Shown: positions 34,330 through 42,693, counted from the first letter of the stretch. The stretch is 50,798 bases of DNA from UBA1189 sp045660385 (GCA_045660385.1 JAZRDT010000100.1:1-50798); one strand, 5' to 3'. Notes: generated by a model from the letters alone, not told the origin. A program made the numbers and translations.

Positions 34330-34368
34330 ATTGCAGCCTATTGCATGCATTTGCAATATGGCTGCAAT
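34330..34368 (+). terminator. Imperfect palindrome downstream of LRR gene
   Basis: ATTGCAGCCTATTGCA (34330-34345) pairs with TGCAATATGGCTGCAAT (34352-34368), one base bulged. It shares the GCAATATGGC core with the hairpin after the next gene (35672-35708). It overlaps two TGCAAT units, so terminator and operator roles are hard to separate here. Confidence 0.55.
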
Positions 34369-34381
34369 GCTTTTGCAATAT
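34362..34381 (+). promoter_or_regulatory. TGCAAT direct-repeat operator, copy 3
   Basis: CTGCAATGCTTTTGCAATAT: TGCAAT at 34363 and 34374 (11-bp spacing), with another at 34352. 18/20 identical to copies 1 and 2. The last unit is 38 bp before the -7-like box. Confidence 0.6.
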
Positions 34382-34388
34382 AAAATAG

Positions 34389-34419
34389 TTGTCAGAATGT
34401 GTCGAAGTTTGCATCTTTG
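34389..34419 (+). promoter_or_regulatory. Promoter of the 34.5-kb surface protein gene
   Basis: TTGT at 34389-34392, 19-bp spacer, CATCTTTG at 34412-34419 (one mismatch to TAnnTTTG). Confidence 0.55.
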
Positions 34420-34474
34420 CACTGCGAATCCTGATAGTACGGGAATCAAACTAAACTTCTAACATTAAAGATTT

Positions 34475-35665
34475 ATGCTTATGAAAAAGATTTCTCTGAT
34501 TTTTGCTGTCCTGGCGATGGCAATGTGCATGTCGGCACGCTCCTACGTTGCGATGTCTGATCCCAACTGTATGGCGCTCGATGAGGGTGAAGTGGTGGAT
34601 ACCATGTCGTATAAGGGTTTTACGCTCAATGAAACCGAATTGTTTCTGTATGTGGGGGAGACCTTCCAATTGGAAGTCACTTGGGACAATCCCGAGTGGG
34701 CCGCTGAGCATAGCGCGGGCGTGACTTATAGCTGCGGTTCCGATGTGGTGTCGGTTGACGATAGGGGATTGGTTATTGCACGTCGCGTGGGTGATACCTA
34801 TGTGTATGTTCAGGCCAATGGGGTGGAGCAGGTCTGCTTCGTCTCAGTATATCCCGGAGAGCAAGAGGATCCCTTTAAAAGTATGACCTTGCCTTTGGGT
34901 GATTTCCTTGAGGGCGAAGGAGATGATTTTGAGGTGACTCTCATCGATGGTACGCTGCGCCTGAAAGGTTCATTCTGGGGACATGCCTGTATCCCCTCCG
35001 AACTGGCATATGCGATTATAGATGATTACGCCTTTTTTGATATATACACCAATACTGAAGACTCCACATGTACTGATGGCTGGCAAGGCTCGTTCATGGT
35101 GCGGCAGACGATTGATGTCAGCTTTGAAGGTTGTACCTCTGAATTGTATGAGGTGTATGTAAATAATAAGTGTTACCAGGCAGATAATGAGGAAGTAATG
35201 AATGCTGTGGTATATCGTGGTGCTCCTAATCGTTATGGCACATATGCGAATGTAAATCTCAATCAGGAATACGAGCAGCAGGTTCTGGAGGCTGAAATTA
35301 TTGGTGACTCCATTCATGTCTTCGGATATTGCTATTCCAATTGTGGTATGGACCTGTATTGTATTGCCGAAGACAACGAGGGTGTCATTAGCCTGAAATT
35401 CCATCAAATAGGCATGATTGGTGCAACTTGCATGGGTAATCACTATGTGGATTTCACTATTCCCTGCATGAGTGAACAGGTAGATGAGATTGTTGCGTAT
35501 GGCCCGTACAAGAATGTGAAATGGGAGGTGCATTTGATAACAGCTTCAGTCGATAGCCCCACTCGTGACGATGCCGATGCTCCCTGTTATGACCTTACAG
35601 GCCGCAAGGTAGCGCACCCTACACGCGGCGTATATATACGAAACGGGAAGAAAGTGATACTATAG
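34475..35665 (+). CDS. Exported Ig-like (Big2-type) protein sharing its tail with the LRR protein
   Basis: 396 residues. Signal peptide (MKKISLIFAVLAMAMCMSA; the start may be 34475 or 34481). Residues about 45-128 look like a bacterial Ig-like (Big2) domain ('LNETELFLYVGETFQLEVTW', 'SVDDRGLVIARRVGDTYVYVQA'). The C-terminal half is homologous to the end of the LRR protein ('IGDSIHVFGYCYSNC', 'NHYVDFTIP', then YDLTGRKVAHPTRGVYIRNG). The conserved tail resembles sorting tails of Bacteroidetes secreted proteins. It lies directly downstream of the LRR gene but has its own TGCAAT/promoter unit. Function unknown; likely surface or secreted. Confidence 0.8.
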   Translation: MLMKKISLIFAVLAMAMCMSARSYVAMSDPNCMALDEGEVVDTMSYKGFTLNETELFLYVGETFQLEVTWDNPEWAAEHSAGVTYSCGSDVVSVDDRGLVIARRVGDTYVYVQANGVEQVCFVSVYPGEQEDPFKSMTLPLGDFLEGEGDDFEVTLIDGTLRLKGSFWGHACIPSELAYAIIDDYAFFDIYTNTEDSTCTDGWQGSFMVRQTIDVSFEGCTSELYEVYVNNKCYQADNEEVMNAVVYRGAPNRYGTYANVNLNQEYEQQVLEAEIIGDSIHVFGYCYSNCGMDLYCIAEDNEGVISLKFHQIGMIGATCMGNHYVDFTIPCMSEQVDEIVAYGPYKNVKWEVHLITASVDSPTRDDADAPCYDLTGRKVAHPTRGVYIRNGKKVIL

Positions 35666-35671
35666 TTTGAC

Positions 35672-35708
35672 ATACGGCCATATTGCGCGAATTGCAATAT
35701 GGCCGTAT
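35672..35708 (+). terminator. Terminator of the Ig-like gene
   Basis: 15-bp perfect arms ATACGGCCATATTGC / GCAATATGGCCGTAT around a 7-nt loop, followed by TTGTTTGCTTATT, 6 bp after the stop. Confidence 0.8.
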
Positions 35709-35770
35709 TGTTTGCTTATTCGGTCATTTATTCGTAACTTCGCAGCCACTGAAATGTGACGACGTGTGAT

Positions 35771-36064
35771 ATGGGTAAAATAAAAGAATTTATTGCTGCC
35801 GTGGGTAGGTATAAGTATGCCATCACCATCGTAGCTTTCTTGCTGATAATATGCTTCTTGGATCAGAATAACTTGTTGTCCCGACTGAAGCATAAAAGGC
35901 AGATGTATGATTTGAAACGAGAGATTGAATACTACGAGGCGTTGCGCGACTCGAGTGTGGCCGGACTGAAGCAACTGGCTGAAGACAGCAGCAACCTGGA
36001 GCGTGTGGCACGTGAAAAATATGGTATGCATTTCCCTAACGAAGATGTGTTTATAATCCGATGA
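35771..36064 (+). CDS. Septum formation initiator family protein (FtsB/DivIC-like)
   Basis: 97 residues. Short cytoplasmic N-terminus, one membrane segment (about 17-32, YAITIVAFLLIICFLD), then a periplasmic coiled coil (about 40-75, 'LKHKRQMYDLKREIEYYEALRDSS') and the family end 'ERVAREKYGMHFPNEDVFII'. FtsB-type proteins form a complex with FtsL/FtsQ at the division septum. The start at 35771 (MGKIKEF) is the family start; a 5-residue upstream extension exists. Overlaps the next gene by ATGA. Confidence 0.9.
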   Translation: MGKIKEFIAAVGRYKYAITIVAFLLIICFLDQNNLLSRLKHKRQMYDLKREIEYYEALRDSSVAGLKQLAEDSSNLERVAREKYGMHFPNEDVFIIR

Positions 36065-36405
36065 AAAAGATTTGTCAGTATACCTATATGGTGGGCGGCG
36101 TGCTGCTGGTGGTGGGCGCGGCTCTGTATATCACCAAGTGGGCGGGAGCGCCCTATCTGTATCTGCTCGGCGCTTTTATGTTTGGTGCCATGCAGATGCT
36201 CGACCGCTACACGGGTACCAGTTTTGTGATACGCCGACTGCGCCGACAGCAGCTCGCGGGTGCCATAGCGCTCATGGTGGCGGGCATTGCGATGCTTGTG
36301 TGCAAACATAATGAGTGGATATTGTGTCTGCTTGTGGGATGCTTGTGCGAACTGTATACGGCTTTCCGCATTCCGCAGGAACTTGAAAAAGAGAAGCAGG
36401 GCTAA
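36061..36405 (+). CDS. Small four-helix membrane protein, function unknown
   Basis: 114 residues with about four hydrophobic segments (about 10-25, 30-46, 64-82, 86-102) and a short charged tail (QELEKEKQG). The ATGA overlap with the FtsB-like gene implies translational coupling, so a role near the division machinery is possible. I recognise it only as a conserved Bacteroidales neighbour of this gene; no functional motif is visible. Confidence 0.75.
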   Translation: MKKICQYTYMVGGVLLVVGAALYITKWAGAPYLYLLGAFMFGAMQMLDRYTGTSFVIRRLRRQQLAGAIALMVAGIAMLVCKHNEWILCLLVGCLCELYTAFRIPQELEKEKQG

Positions 36406-36478
36406 GCCACGATACGATGAAAAGTTGAAAAAATACTTAAATAATGATAAAAGGTTTTCTGATTTCAAGATTACCTTT

Positions 36479-36486
36479 TATTTTTG
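36479..36486 (+). promoter_or_regulatory. -7 box of the DUF4369 gene
   Basis: TATTTTTG, 23 bp before the ATG at 36510. It excludes the in-frame ATG at 36444 as the start. Confidence 0.5.
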
Positions 36487-36509
36487 CACTGCTTTTCAGA
36501 CACATCCGT

Positions 36510-37220
36510 ATGACTCGACTGCTCTACTTTTCATGTCTTATGTGCATGCTCCTCTCGTGCTCGAAGGGGTATCGCATCAAGGGTACATCGAACTTGACCG
36601 GCCTTGATGGCAAGACGGTGTCTCTCATGACGGCTGTAGACAGCCAGTGGGAGCTGATTGATTCGTGCGAACTGCTGCATGGTGTCTTCCGTATGAAGGG
36701 TAGGATAGACTCGACGATGATAGCTACGCTGTTTCTCGACGGACAGGCGGTGATGCCGCTCATTCTGGAGCCCGGAAAGATTGATGTACTCATCAGCGAC
36801 TTCATGCTCAACGTGTCGGGTGCACCACTCAACGATTCGCTCTATGCCTTCATTGCCGAGAAGTATAAACTCGACCTGCGTGCTGTGGAGCTGGAGCGCA
36901 TTGAACCGCAGATGATCATGAATGGTCATGCCCCAGAGGAGATTGAGGCTTATGTAGACTCGATGTATACTCGCCTGGGAAACGATATGCGCAATCTGGT
37001 GCTCGGGTTCATCAGGAAGAACTATGACAATGTGCTGAGTCTGTGCGGATTCTCGATGCTGTGCAATGGTCTGCCCCGTCCGATGATCACTCCACTCATG
37101 CAGGAGGTGATTGACGATGCTCCACAGAGTTTTCTCTCGCACCCCTCGATAAGTGGCTTTTTGCGTAAGGCCCACGAGGCTACCGAAGGCTATGGTGTGG
37201 CCGATGCTGTTACCGAATAA
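36510..37220 (+). CDS. DUF4369 domain lipoprotein
   Basis: 236 residues. Signal peptide with lipobox (MLLSC, Cys17), then a DUF4369 domain ('YRIKGTSNLTGLDGKTVSLM', 'LIDSCELLHGVFRMKGRID', 'ATLFLDGQAVMPLILEPGKIDVLI'), normally the N-terminal half of larger AhpC/TSA-thioredoxin lipoproteins in this order. The helical remainder lacks a CxxC motif, so no thioredoxin domain is present. Function unknown, probably periplasmic face of a membrane. Confidence 0.82.
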   Translation: MTRLLYFSCLMCMLLSCSKGYRIKGTSNLTGLDGKTVSLMTAVDSQWELIDSCELLHGVFRMKGRIDSTMIATLFLDGQAVMPLILEPGKIDVLISDFMLNVSGAPLNDSLYAFIAEKYKLDLRAVELERIEPQMIMNGHAPEEIEAYVDSMYTRLGNDMRNLVLGFIRKNYDNVLSLCGFSMLCNGLPRPMITPLMQEVIDDAPQSFLSHPSISGFLRKAHEATEGYGVADAVTE

Positions 37221-37274
37221 TTGAAAGCGTCAAAGGAGTAGGGGTATGATGATGACGCTCATATGCATATATGT

Positions 37275-38171
37275 CTATAAGTTGCTGGCCAAGAAGCTGC
37301 GCAACTTCTCAATTTTCAGGTCGCGCCGGCGTGCATAGTCGCGCAGTTGGTCGGTACCGATCGTTCCGATAGCAAAGTAATGTGCCTGTGGGTGGGCAAT
37401 CATGAGGCCCGACACCGATGACGAGGGCTTCATGGCACCATTGTCTGAAAGTGTGATGCCTATTTGGCTGAAATCCAACAGATCGTCAAGGATAAAGTTT
37501 ACCGATTGGTCGGGCAAGCTGGGGTATCCCACGGCAGGACGTATGCCTTGGAAGGCCTCGGCATGCAACTCGCGCATTGTGAGCTGTTCCTCTCTGGCAT
37601 AGCCCCAATGGTACTTGCGCACCTCCTCGTGGAGCCGCTCGGCGGTGGCCTCGGCAAGGCGGTCGGCAAGGGTAGAGGCCAGCAGCGTGTTGTCGCATGG
37701 GGGCACGTGTGCTGCGGTGGCAAAGAGGCCTATCGTGTCGGGCACACCCGAAGCGGTAGGGCGCACGAAATCGCTCAGACACAGCGTGTATCCCGACTTC
37801 CCGGCTTGCTGCTGGCGTAGGAGGGGAAGGCGTGTGTGTCCTTCAATGAGGATATCGTCCCCTTCGCTATTAGCCTTGGTCAGCAGGCATATCGCTTGGC
37901 ATTTTACGCCGTCAGTCCAATGACGTAGCAGAGCAATGGCATCAGTATAGAGTGTGGCCGCTTCGCGTGCCTTGGCTTGCTCTTCGGGCGCGAAGGTGGC
38001 TATCCACCCCATGCGGCAGGCAGGGCAGTCGTGCACCTCGGCAATGGAAGCAAAGCGGGGCCCCATGCCCCATGCGTGGAAGAAGTAGATCCAGTTGATG
38101 TAGGGGGTTACTTCTTCTATGGAGTAGCTTCGGCTGATGGGGCTTGGGCTATGGATGCTGTTGGCTTGCAT
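37275..38171 (-). CDS. Stand-alone B12-dependent methionine synthase activation domain
   Basis: 298 residues. Matches only the C-terminal AdoMet-binding reactivation domain of MetH: 'YINWIYFFHAWGM' at the start, QGIRPAVGYPSLPDQS, and MKPSSSVSGLMIAHPQAHYFAIG. In MetH this domain binds S-adenosylmethionine and remethylates cobalamin after accidental oxidation. The homocysteine, folate and cobalamin domains are absent, so a separate core enzyme must supply them from elsewhere. Start MQANSIHSP (38171) chosen; MNIKKNT at 38192 would overlap pyrC by 11 bp. It follows pyrC on the same strand, likely one operon. Confidence 0.85.
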   Translation of the reverse strand: MQANSIHSPSPISRSYSIEEVTPYINWIYFFHAWGMGPRFASIAEVHDCPACRMGWIATFAPEEQAKAREAATLYTDAIALLRHWTDGVKCQAICLLTKANSEGDDILIEGHTRLPLLRQQQAGKSGYTLCLSDFVRPTASGVPDTIGLFATAAHVPPCDNTLLASTLADRLAEATAERLHEEVRKYHWGYAREEQLTMRELHAEAFQGIRPAVGYPSLPDQSVNFILDDLLDFSQIGITLSDNGAMKPSSSVSGLMIAHPQAHYFAIGTIGTDQLRDYARRRDLKIEKLRSFLASNL

Positions 38172-38181
38172 CGTATTTTTT

Positions 38182-39522
38182 TTAATGTTCAAATAGCATT
38201 CGCTGGCCCATCACACGCTCGTCGAACGTGCCATTCTCATACACTGCATGACCATTGACCCAGGTGCATACGATGTCGTGACTGAAGGTGTGTCCCTCGA
38301 AGGGGCTCCAGCCGCACTTGCTCACAATCTCTGTGGTGTCTACGGTGTGCGGGGCGTCGGGGCGTACGAGTACGAGGTCGGCCTGGTATCCTTCGCGGAT
38401 GAAGCCGCGTCCTGCCACCTTATATAATAGGGCCGGATTGTGGGCCATCTTCTCTACCAGTTGGGGGAGGGTGATTATTCCCTCTTCAGCCAGTTCGAGC
38501 ATGGCGGGCAAAACATATTGTATGGTGGGAATGCCCGATGCTGCCTTGAGGCAACCGCCAGCCTTTTCGGATGGCAGGTGGGGGGCATGGTCGGTGCCGA
38601 TGACGTCGATAAGGCCCTGGCGCAGTGCCAGGCGCAGTGCATCGCGGTCGGTAGCACTCTTTACGGCGGGGTTGCACTTGATGCGCGTGCCGTAGGTGGC
38701 ATAGTCGGCATCGGTGTAGTAGAGGTGGGGCAGACATACCTCGGCGGTGATCTGTTTATGGGCGATGTCGCCGGCTGTGAGCAATTCCAGTTCGCGGGCG
38801 GTGCTGATGTGCATCACATGGATGCGGGCTCCGGTGCGCTGGGCCAATTCTACGGCCTTAGCGGTGGAACGGTAGCAGGCCTCTTCGCTACGCACGAGGG
38901 GGTGGTATGTCACGTCGGGGTCGTCGCTGTTGGTCTCGGCTTTATATTTGGCTGTGTTGGCTGCAATCACACCCTGGTCTTCGCAGTGCAGGGCGATGAG
39001 TGTGGGCGATTCACTGAAGATGGCAACGAGGCGCTCCTCCTCGGCTACGAGCATGTTGCCCGTGCTGCTGCCCATGAATACCTTGAGACCGCACACACGG
39101 GTGGGGTCGATGCGGCGTATCTCCTCCATGTTGTCTGAAGTGGCGCCTAAGTAGAAGGAGTGGTTGACGAGGCACTTGGTGGCTGCGTCGGCAAACTTGG
39201 CCTCCAGCGCGTCGATGGTGGTCGTCTGCGGATTGCAGTTGGGCATGTCCATCACCGAAGTGATGCCACCGCGCGCTGCTGCACGGCTCTCGGTACCCAT
39301 ATCGGCTTTATGGGTGAGTCCCGGGTCGCGGAAGTGCACGTGGTCGTCAATGGCGCCCGGCATGAGGTAACAGCCCGTGGCATCGATGATGCGGTCGGCA
39401 GTGATGGGTTCGGCACTGGTGCCACGCACGATGGCAGCTATCTTCTCGTCTTCAATCAGCACACTGCCCGTGTACTGCTCGCCCTCATTTACGATGATGG
39501 CATTCTGGATCAATGTTTTCAT
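38182..39522 (-). CDS. pyrC: Dihydroorotase
   Basis: 446 residues. Cyclises carbamoyl-aspartate to dihydroorotate in pyrimidine synthesis. Class I amidohydrolase markers: metal site DDHVHFRDPG near residue 60, MDMPNCNPQT, candidate carboxylated lysine in GLKVFMGSS, LIALHCED, HVMHIST and GTDHAPH late. All metal ligands appear present, indicating an active enzyme. A -7 box (39530-39537) lies 7 bp before the ATG, leaving almost no leader. Confidence 0.95.
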   Translation of the reverse strand: MKTLIQNAIIVNEGEQYTGSVLIEDEKIAAIVRGTSAEPITADRIIDATGCYLMPGAIDDHVHFRDPGLTHKADMGTESRAAARGGITSVMDMPNCNPQTTTIDALEAKFADAATKCLVNHSFYLGATSDNMEEIRRIDPTRVCGLKVFMGSSTGNMLVAEEERLVAIFSESPTLIALHCEDQGVIAANTAKYKAETNSDDPDVTYHPLVRSEEACYRSTAKAVELAQRTGARIHVMHISTARELELLTAGDIAHKQITAEVCLPHLYYTDADYATYGTRIKCNPAVKSATDRDALRLALRQGLIDVIGTDHAPHLPSEKAGGCLKAASGIPTIQYVLPAMLELAEEGIITLPQLVEKMAHNPALLYKVAGRGFIREGYQADLVLVRPDAPHTVDTTEIVSKCGWSPFEGHTFSHDIVCTWVNGHAVYENGTFDERVMGQRMLFEH

Positions 39523-39529
39523 ACGACTT

Positions 39530-39537
39530 CAAAGTTA
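39530..39537 (-). promoter_or_regulatory. -7 box abutting the pyrC start codon
   Basis: TAACTTTG on the minus strand ends 7 bp before the ATG at 39522. No good -33 box is visible. Predicts a leaderless or near-leaderless transcript. Confidence 0.5.
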
Positions 39538-39629
39538 CGAATAAATTTCATATTTTGCCCGCCTGGCATTAATTTTATTTGTTTTACAACTTTTAATGGG
39601 GCGATGGCTCGGAAAAATGTGGCTAAAAC

Positions 39630-39660
39630 TTGCTTTTTCGCTCGTCTTGCAGTAATTTTG
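39630..39660 (+). promoter_or_regulatory. Promoter of glyS
   Basis: TTGC (39630-39633), 19-bp spacer, TAATTTTG (39653-39660); leader of about 36 nt. Confidence 0.6.
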
Positions 39661-39702
39661 TCCCCTTAAAGTAAGGCTAACAACAATAACAAAAAATATA
39701 GT

Positions 39703-41247
39703 ATGGCACAACAAGAAGAAACTTTCAAGAAAATCGTATCGCACTGTAAAGAGTACGGTTTCGTGTTCCCCTCATCAGAAATCTATGACGGCCTCGGCGC
39801 TGTGTATGACTATGGTCAGATGGGCGTGGAGCTGAAAAACAATATCAAACAATACTGGTGGCAGTCAATGGTGTTGCTCAACGACAACATCGTAGGTATC
39901 GACTCGGCCATCTTCATGCACCCCACCATCTGGAAGGCTTCAGGCCATGTGGATGCATTCAATGATCCCCTTATCGACAACAAGGACTCAAAGAAGCGCT
40001 ACCGCGCCGATGTGCTCATCGAGGACCAGCTCGCCAAGTACGACGAGAAGATTGCCAAGGAGGTAGCCAAGGCTGCCAAGCGTTTCGGTGAGGCTTTCGA
40101 TGAGGCTCAGTTCCTCGCCACCAACGGTCGCGTGCTCGAGAACCAGGCCAAGCGCGATGCGCTGCACGAGCGTTTCGCTGCTGCCCTCAACGCATCAGAC
40201 CTCAACGAGCTCCGTCAGATTATCCTCGATGAGGAGATCGTATGTCCCATCTCTGGTACACGCAACTGGACCGAGGTGCGTCAGTTCAACCTCATGTTCT
40301 CTACCGAGATGGGTTCTACCGCCGACGGTGCCATGAAGATCTACCTCCGCCCCGAGACAGCGCAGGGTATCTTCGTCAACTACCTCAATGTGCAGAAGAC
40401 AGGCCGCATGAAGGTCCCCTTCGGTATCGCACAGATCGGTAAGGCTTTCCGCAACGAGATCGTAGCTCGTCAGTTCATCTTCCGTATGCGCGAGTTCGAG
40501 CAGATGGAGATGCAGTTCTTCGTACGCCCTGGCACAGAACTCGAGTGGTTTGCCAAGTGGAAGGAGACCCGTCTGAAGTGGCACAAGGCCCTCGGCTTCG
40601 GCGACGACCACTACCGCTACCACGACCACGACAAGCTCGCCCACTACGCCAATGCCGCTACCGATATCGAGTTCCTCATGCCCTTCGGTTTCAAGGAGGT
40701 AGAGGGTATTCACAGCCGCACCGACTTCGACCTCTCGCAACACGAGAAATATTCGGGCAAGAGCATCAAGTATTTCGATCCCGAGATCAACGAGAGCTAT
40801 GTGCCCTACGTTATCGAGACCTCAATCGGTGTCGACCGCATGTTCCTTAGCGTACTGTGCGCTTCATACCAGGAGGAGAAGCTCGAGAATGGTGAGACCC
40901 GCGTAGTATTGCGCCTCCCCGCAGCCCTTGCTCCCGTGAAGCTCGCTATCATGCCTTTGGTGAAGAAGGACGGTCTGCCCGAGAAGGCTCGCGAGATCCA
41001 GGATATGCTGAAGTTCCACTTCAACTGCCAGTACGACGAGAAGGACTCTATCGGTAAGCGCTACCGTCGTCAGGACGCTATCGGTACTCCCTACTGTATC
41101 ACCATCGACCACGACACCTTGAAGGACAACTGCGTGACCTTGCGTAACCGCGACACCATGGAGCAGGAGCGCGTGAGCATCGACAGCCTCGTAGGCCTCT
41201 TGGCTGATAAGGTGAGCATCACTGGTACACTCAAAACCCTTAAATAA
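39703..41247 (+). CDS. glyS: Glycine--tRNA ligase (single-chain, alpha2 type)
   Basis: 514 residues. Class II synthetase of the dimeric type: 'KEYGFVFPSSEIYDGLGAVYDYG' at the N-terminus, motif 2 RPETAQGIFVNY and 'FGIAQIGKAFRNEI', then FEQMEMQFFVRPG, motif 3 in 'YVIETSIGVDRMFL', and a C-terminal anticodon-binding domain from about residue 400 ('LPAALAPVKLAIMPLVKKDG'). Charges tRNA-Gly. The stop (41245-41247) overlaps the next start by one base (TAATG), so the FKBP gene is probably translated by coupling. Confidence 0.97.
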   Translation: MAQQEETFKKIVSHCKEYGFVFPSSEIYDGLGAVYDYGQMGVELKNNIKQYWWQSMVLLNDNIVGIDSAIFMHPTIWKASGHVDAFNDPLIDNKDSKKRYRADVLIEDQLAKYDEKIAKEVAKAAKRFGEAFDEAQFLATNGRVLENQAKRDALHERFAAALNASDLNELRQIILDEEIVCPISGTRNWTEVRQFNLMFSTEMGSTADGAMKIYLRPETAQGIFVNYLNVQKTGRMKVPFGIAQIGKAFRNEIVARQFIFRMREFEQMEMQFFVRPGTELEWFAKWKETRLKWHKALGFGDDHYRYHDHDKLAHYANAATDIEFLMPFGFKEVEGIHSRTDFDLSQHEKYSGKSIKYFDPEINESYVPYVIETSIGVDRMFLSVLCASYQEEKLENGETRVVLRLPAALAPVKLAIMPLVKKDGLPEKAREIQDMLKFHFNCQYDEKDSIGKRYRRQDAIGTPYCITIDHDTLKDNCVTLRNRDTMEQERVSIDSLVGLLADKVSITGTLKTLK

Positions 41248-41843
41248 TGAAATATCTTAAACTGATATCTCTATTATGTATCGCCACTATCGGCAGCCTC
41301 TTCACCTCGTGTGAGGAGACCGCTGCAGTGGACGAGTATGCCAACTGGCAGGAGCGCAATACCGAGTTTATCGACTCTATAGCCAAGGTAGCCGATACCA
41401 ATGCCGATGGCAAGTGGTTGAAGATACGCTCCTTCAAACTCAACGAAACCGACATGGAGGGTAACATCGTGGAATGGGACGTGGACGACTACATCTACTG
41501 TCACATCGAGGCCGAAGGCACAGGCACCCGCTCCCCCTTGTTTACCGATAGCGTATCGGTAAACTACCGCGGACGCCTCATTCCCACGCTGAGCCATCCC
41601 GACGGATATGTGTTCGACCAGTCGTACAAGGGTGCGCTCAACCCGGCAATCAACGTGCCCGCAACCTTTGGCGTAGGAAACGTCATCGTAGGGTGGAGCA
41701 CGGCACTGCAAGTGATGGTGCCTGGCGATATATGGCGCGTATACATCCCTGCAGCGCTTGCATATGGTGCAAAAAAACAGACAGAAATACCCGCCTACTC
41801 GGCACTCATATTCGACATGAATCTGGTGCAGATTATAGATTGA
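41247..41843 (+). CDS. FKBP-type peptidyl-prolyl isomerase lipoprotein
   Basis: 198 residues. Lipoprotein signal (LFTSC, Cys22). The C-terminal about 110 residues form an FKBP domain: 'VSVNYRGRLIP', 'DGYVFDQSYKG', 'NVIVGWSTALQVMVPGDIWRVYIPAALAYGAKKQTEIPAYSALIFDMNLVQI'. Catalyses proline isomerisation during folding of exported proteins. Overlaps glyS by 1 nt. Ends at the hairpin 41855-41889. Confidence 0.92.
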   Translation: MKYLKLISLLCIATIGSLFTSCEETAAVDEYANWQERNTEFIDSIAKVADTNADGKWLKIRSFKLNETDMEGNIVEWDVDDYIYCHIEAEGTGTRSPLFTDSVSVNYRGRLIPTLSHPDGYVFDQSYKGALNPAINVPATFGVGNVIVGWSTALQVMVPGDIWRVYIPAALAYGAKKQTEIPAYSALIFDMNLVQIID

Positions 41844-41854
41844 AAACTTTATGG

Positions 41855-41889
41855 GAGTCCATGGCCTATGCTCATGGACTCTTTTTTTT
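41855..41889 (+). terminator. Terminator of glyS-FKBP operon
   Basis: GAGTCCATG (41855-41863) pairs with CATGGACTC (41873-41881), immediately followed by a run of eight T. Confidence 0.9.
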
Positions 41890-41914
41890 ATAACATGTTA
41901 AAACACAAAATCTT

Positions 41915-42604
41915 ATGAAGAAAAATGTATTTGTCCTATTGTTTGTTGCCCTCGCGGCAAGCATCGCCTCCAAGGCCCAGGCGCAAAACCTCCAGGTGCT
42001 CTACGATACTGAGCGTGGTTGCGTAACCTCGACTATTGAAATGTTTCGCCCCGATGCCTTCGGTAACACCTTCTACTTTGTAGATATGGACTATAGTCCC
42101 ACGGCTATAGGGGCTTATACCGAGATTGCCCGTGAGTTCTGCTTCTGGCAGGATACAAAGTGGAACTGGCTGTCTGTACACGTTGAGTACGATGGCGGTC
42201 TGTCGGGTGCCTACTCTTTCCACAACAACTGGCTTGGCGGTCTTACCTATTCAGGCCACTCTGATGATTTCTCGAAGACATGGTCGCTCTCGGCAATGTA
42301 TAAGGCTATCCCTGGACTGAAGACGCTGACCGGTGAGTGTCAGATGCACAATTTCCAGCTCACAGGTGTATGGGGTATCAGCTTTTTCGAGGATTGGTGC
42401 TCATTCAGTGGGTTCGCCGATTTCTGGAGCGAGGGTTCTACACTTGTATTCTTGAGCGAACCTCAGTTATGGGTAAACCTCAACAAGATTAAGGGTTGGG
42501 ACAATATCAACCTCAGCGTAGGTGGTGAGGTGGAATTGTCTAACAACTTCGTCGAGAAGGGTTTCCGTGCTTTGCCTGCTCTCGGAGCCAAGTGGACATT
42601 CTAA
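41915..42604 (+). CDS. DUF5020 outer membrane protein, Tsx-like channel
   Basis: 229 residues. Signal peptide MKKNVFVLLFVALAASIASKAQA, then 'NLQVLYDTERGCVTSTIEMFRPDAFGNTFYFVDMDYS', a start seen in DUF5020 and reminiscent of nucleoside-specific Tsx channels; strands rich in W, F and Y and a final 'ALPALGAKWTF' (terminal aromatic residue, typical for barrels). Followed 89 bp later by an NCS2 purine permease, so a purine/nucleoside uptake role is inferred from fold family and context. Confidence 0.82.
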   Translation: MKKNVFVLLFVALAASIASKAQAQNLQVLYDTERGCVTSTIEMFRPDAFGNTFYFVDMDYSPTAIGAYTEIAREFCFWQDTKWNWLSVHVEYDGGLSGAYSFHNNWLGGLTYSGHSDDFSKTWSLSAMYKAIPGLKTLTGECQMHNFQLTGVWGISFFEDWCSFSGFADFWSEGSTLVFLSEPQLWVNLNKIKGWDNINLSVGGEVELSNNFVEKGFRALPALGAKWTF

Positions 42605-42693
42605 ATTGAAAATTGAAAGTTGAAAATTGAAAATCAAAACATGCGATTAGCAAGTAGGCTCACAGCAATAGCTCATCGCCCCAAATAAACACT
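42605..42693. repeat. AAAATTGAAA repeats before the permease gene
   Basis: 'attgaaaattgaaagttgaaaattgaaaatc' filler then an unremarkable stretch. I looked for a purine riboswitch and saw no conserved core. Confidence 0.45.

Noticed and set aside
42605..42693. Purine riboswitch upstream of the NCS2 permease
   Set aside because: The conserved aptamer core is absent; the spacer is mostly AAAATTGAAA filler.
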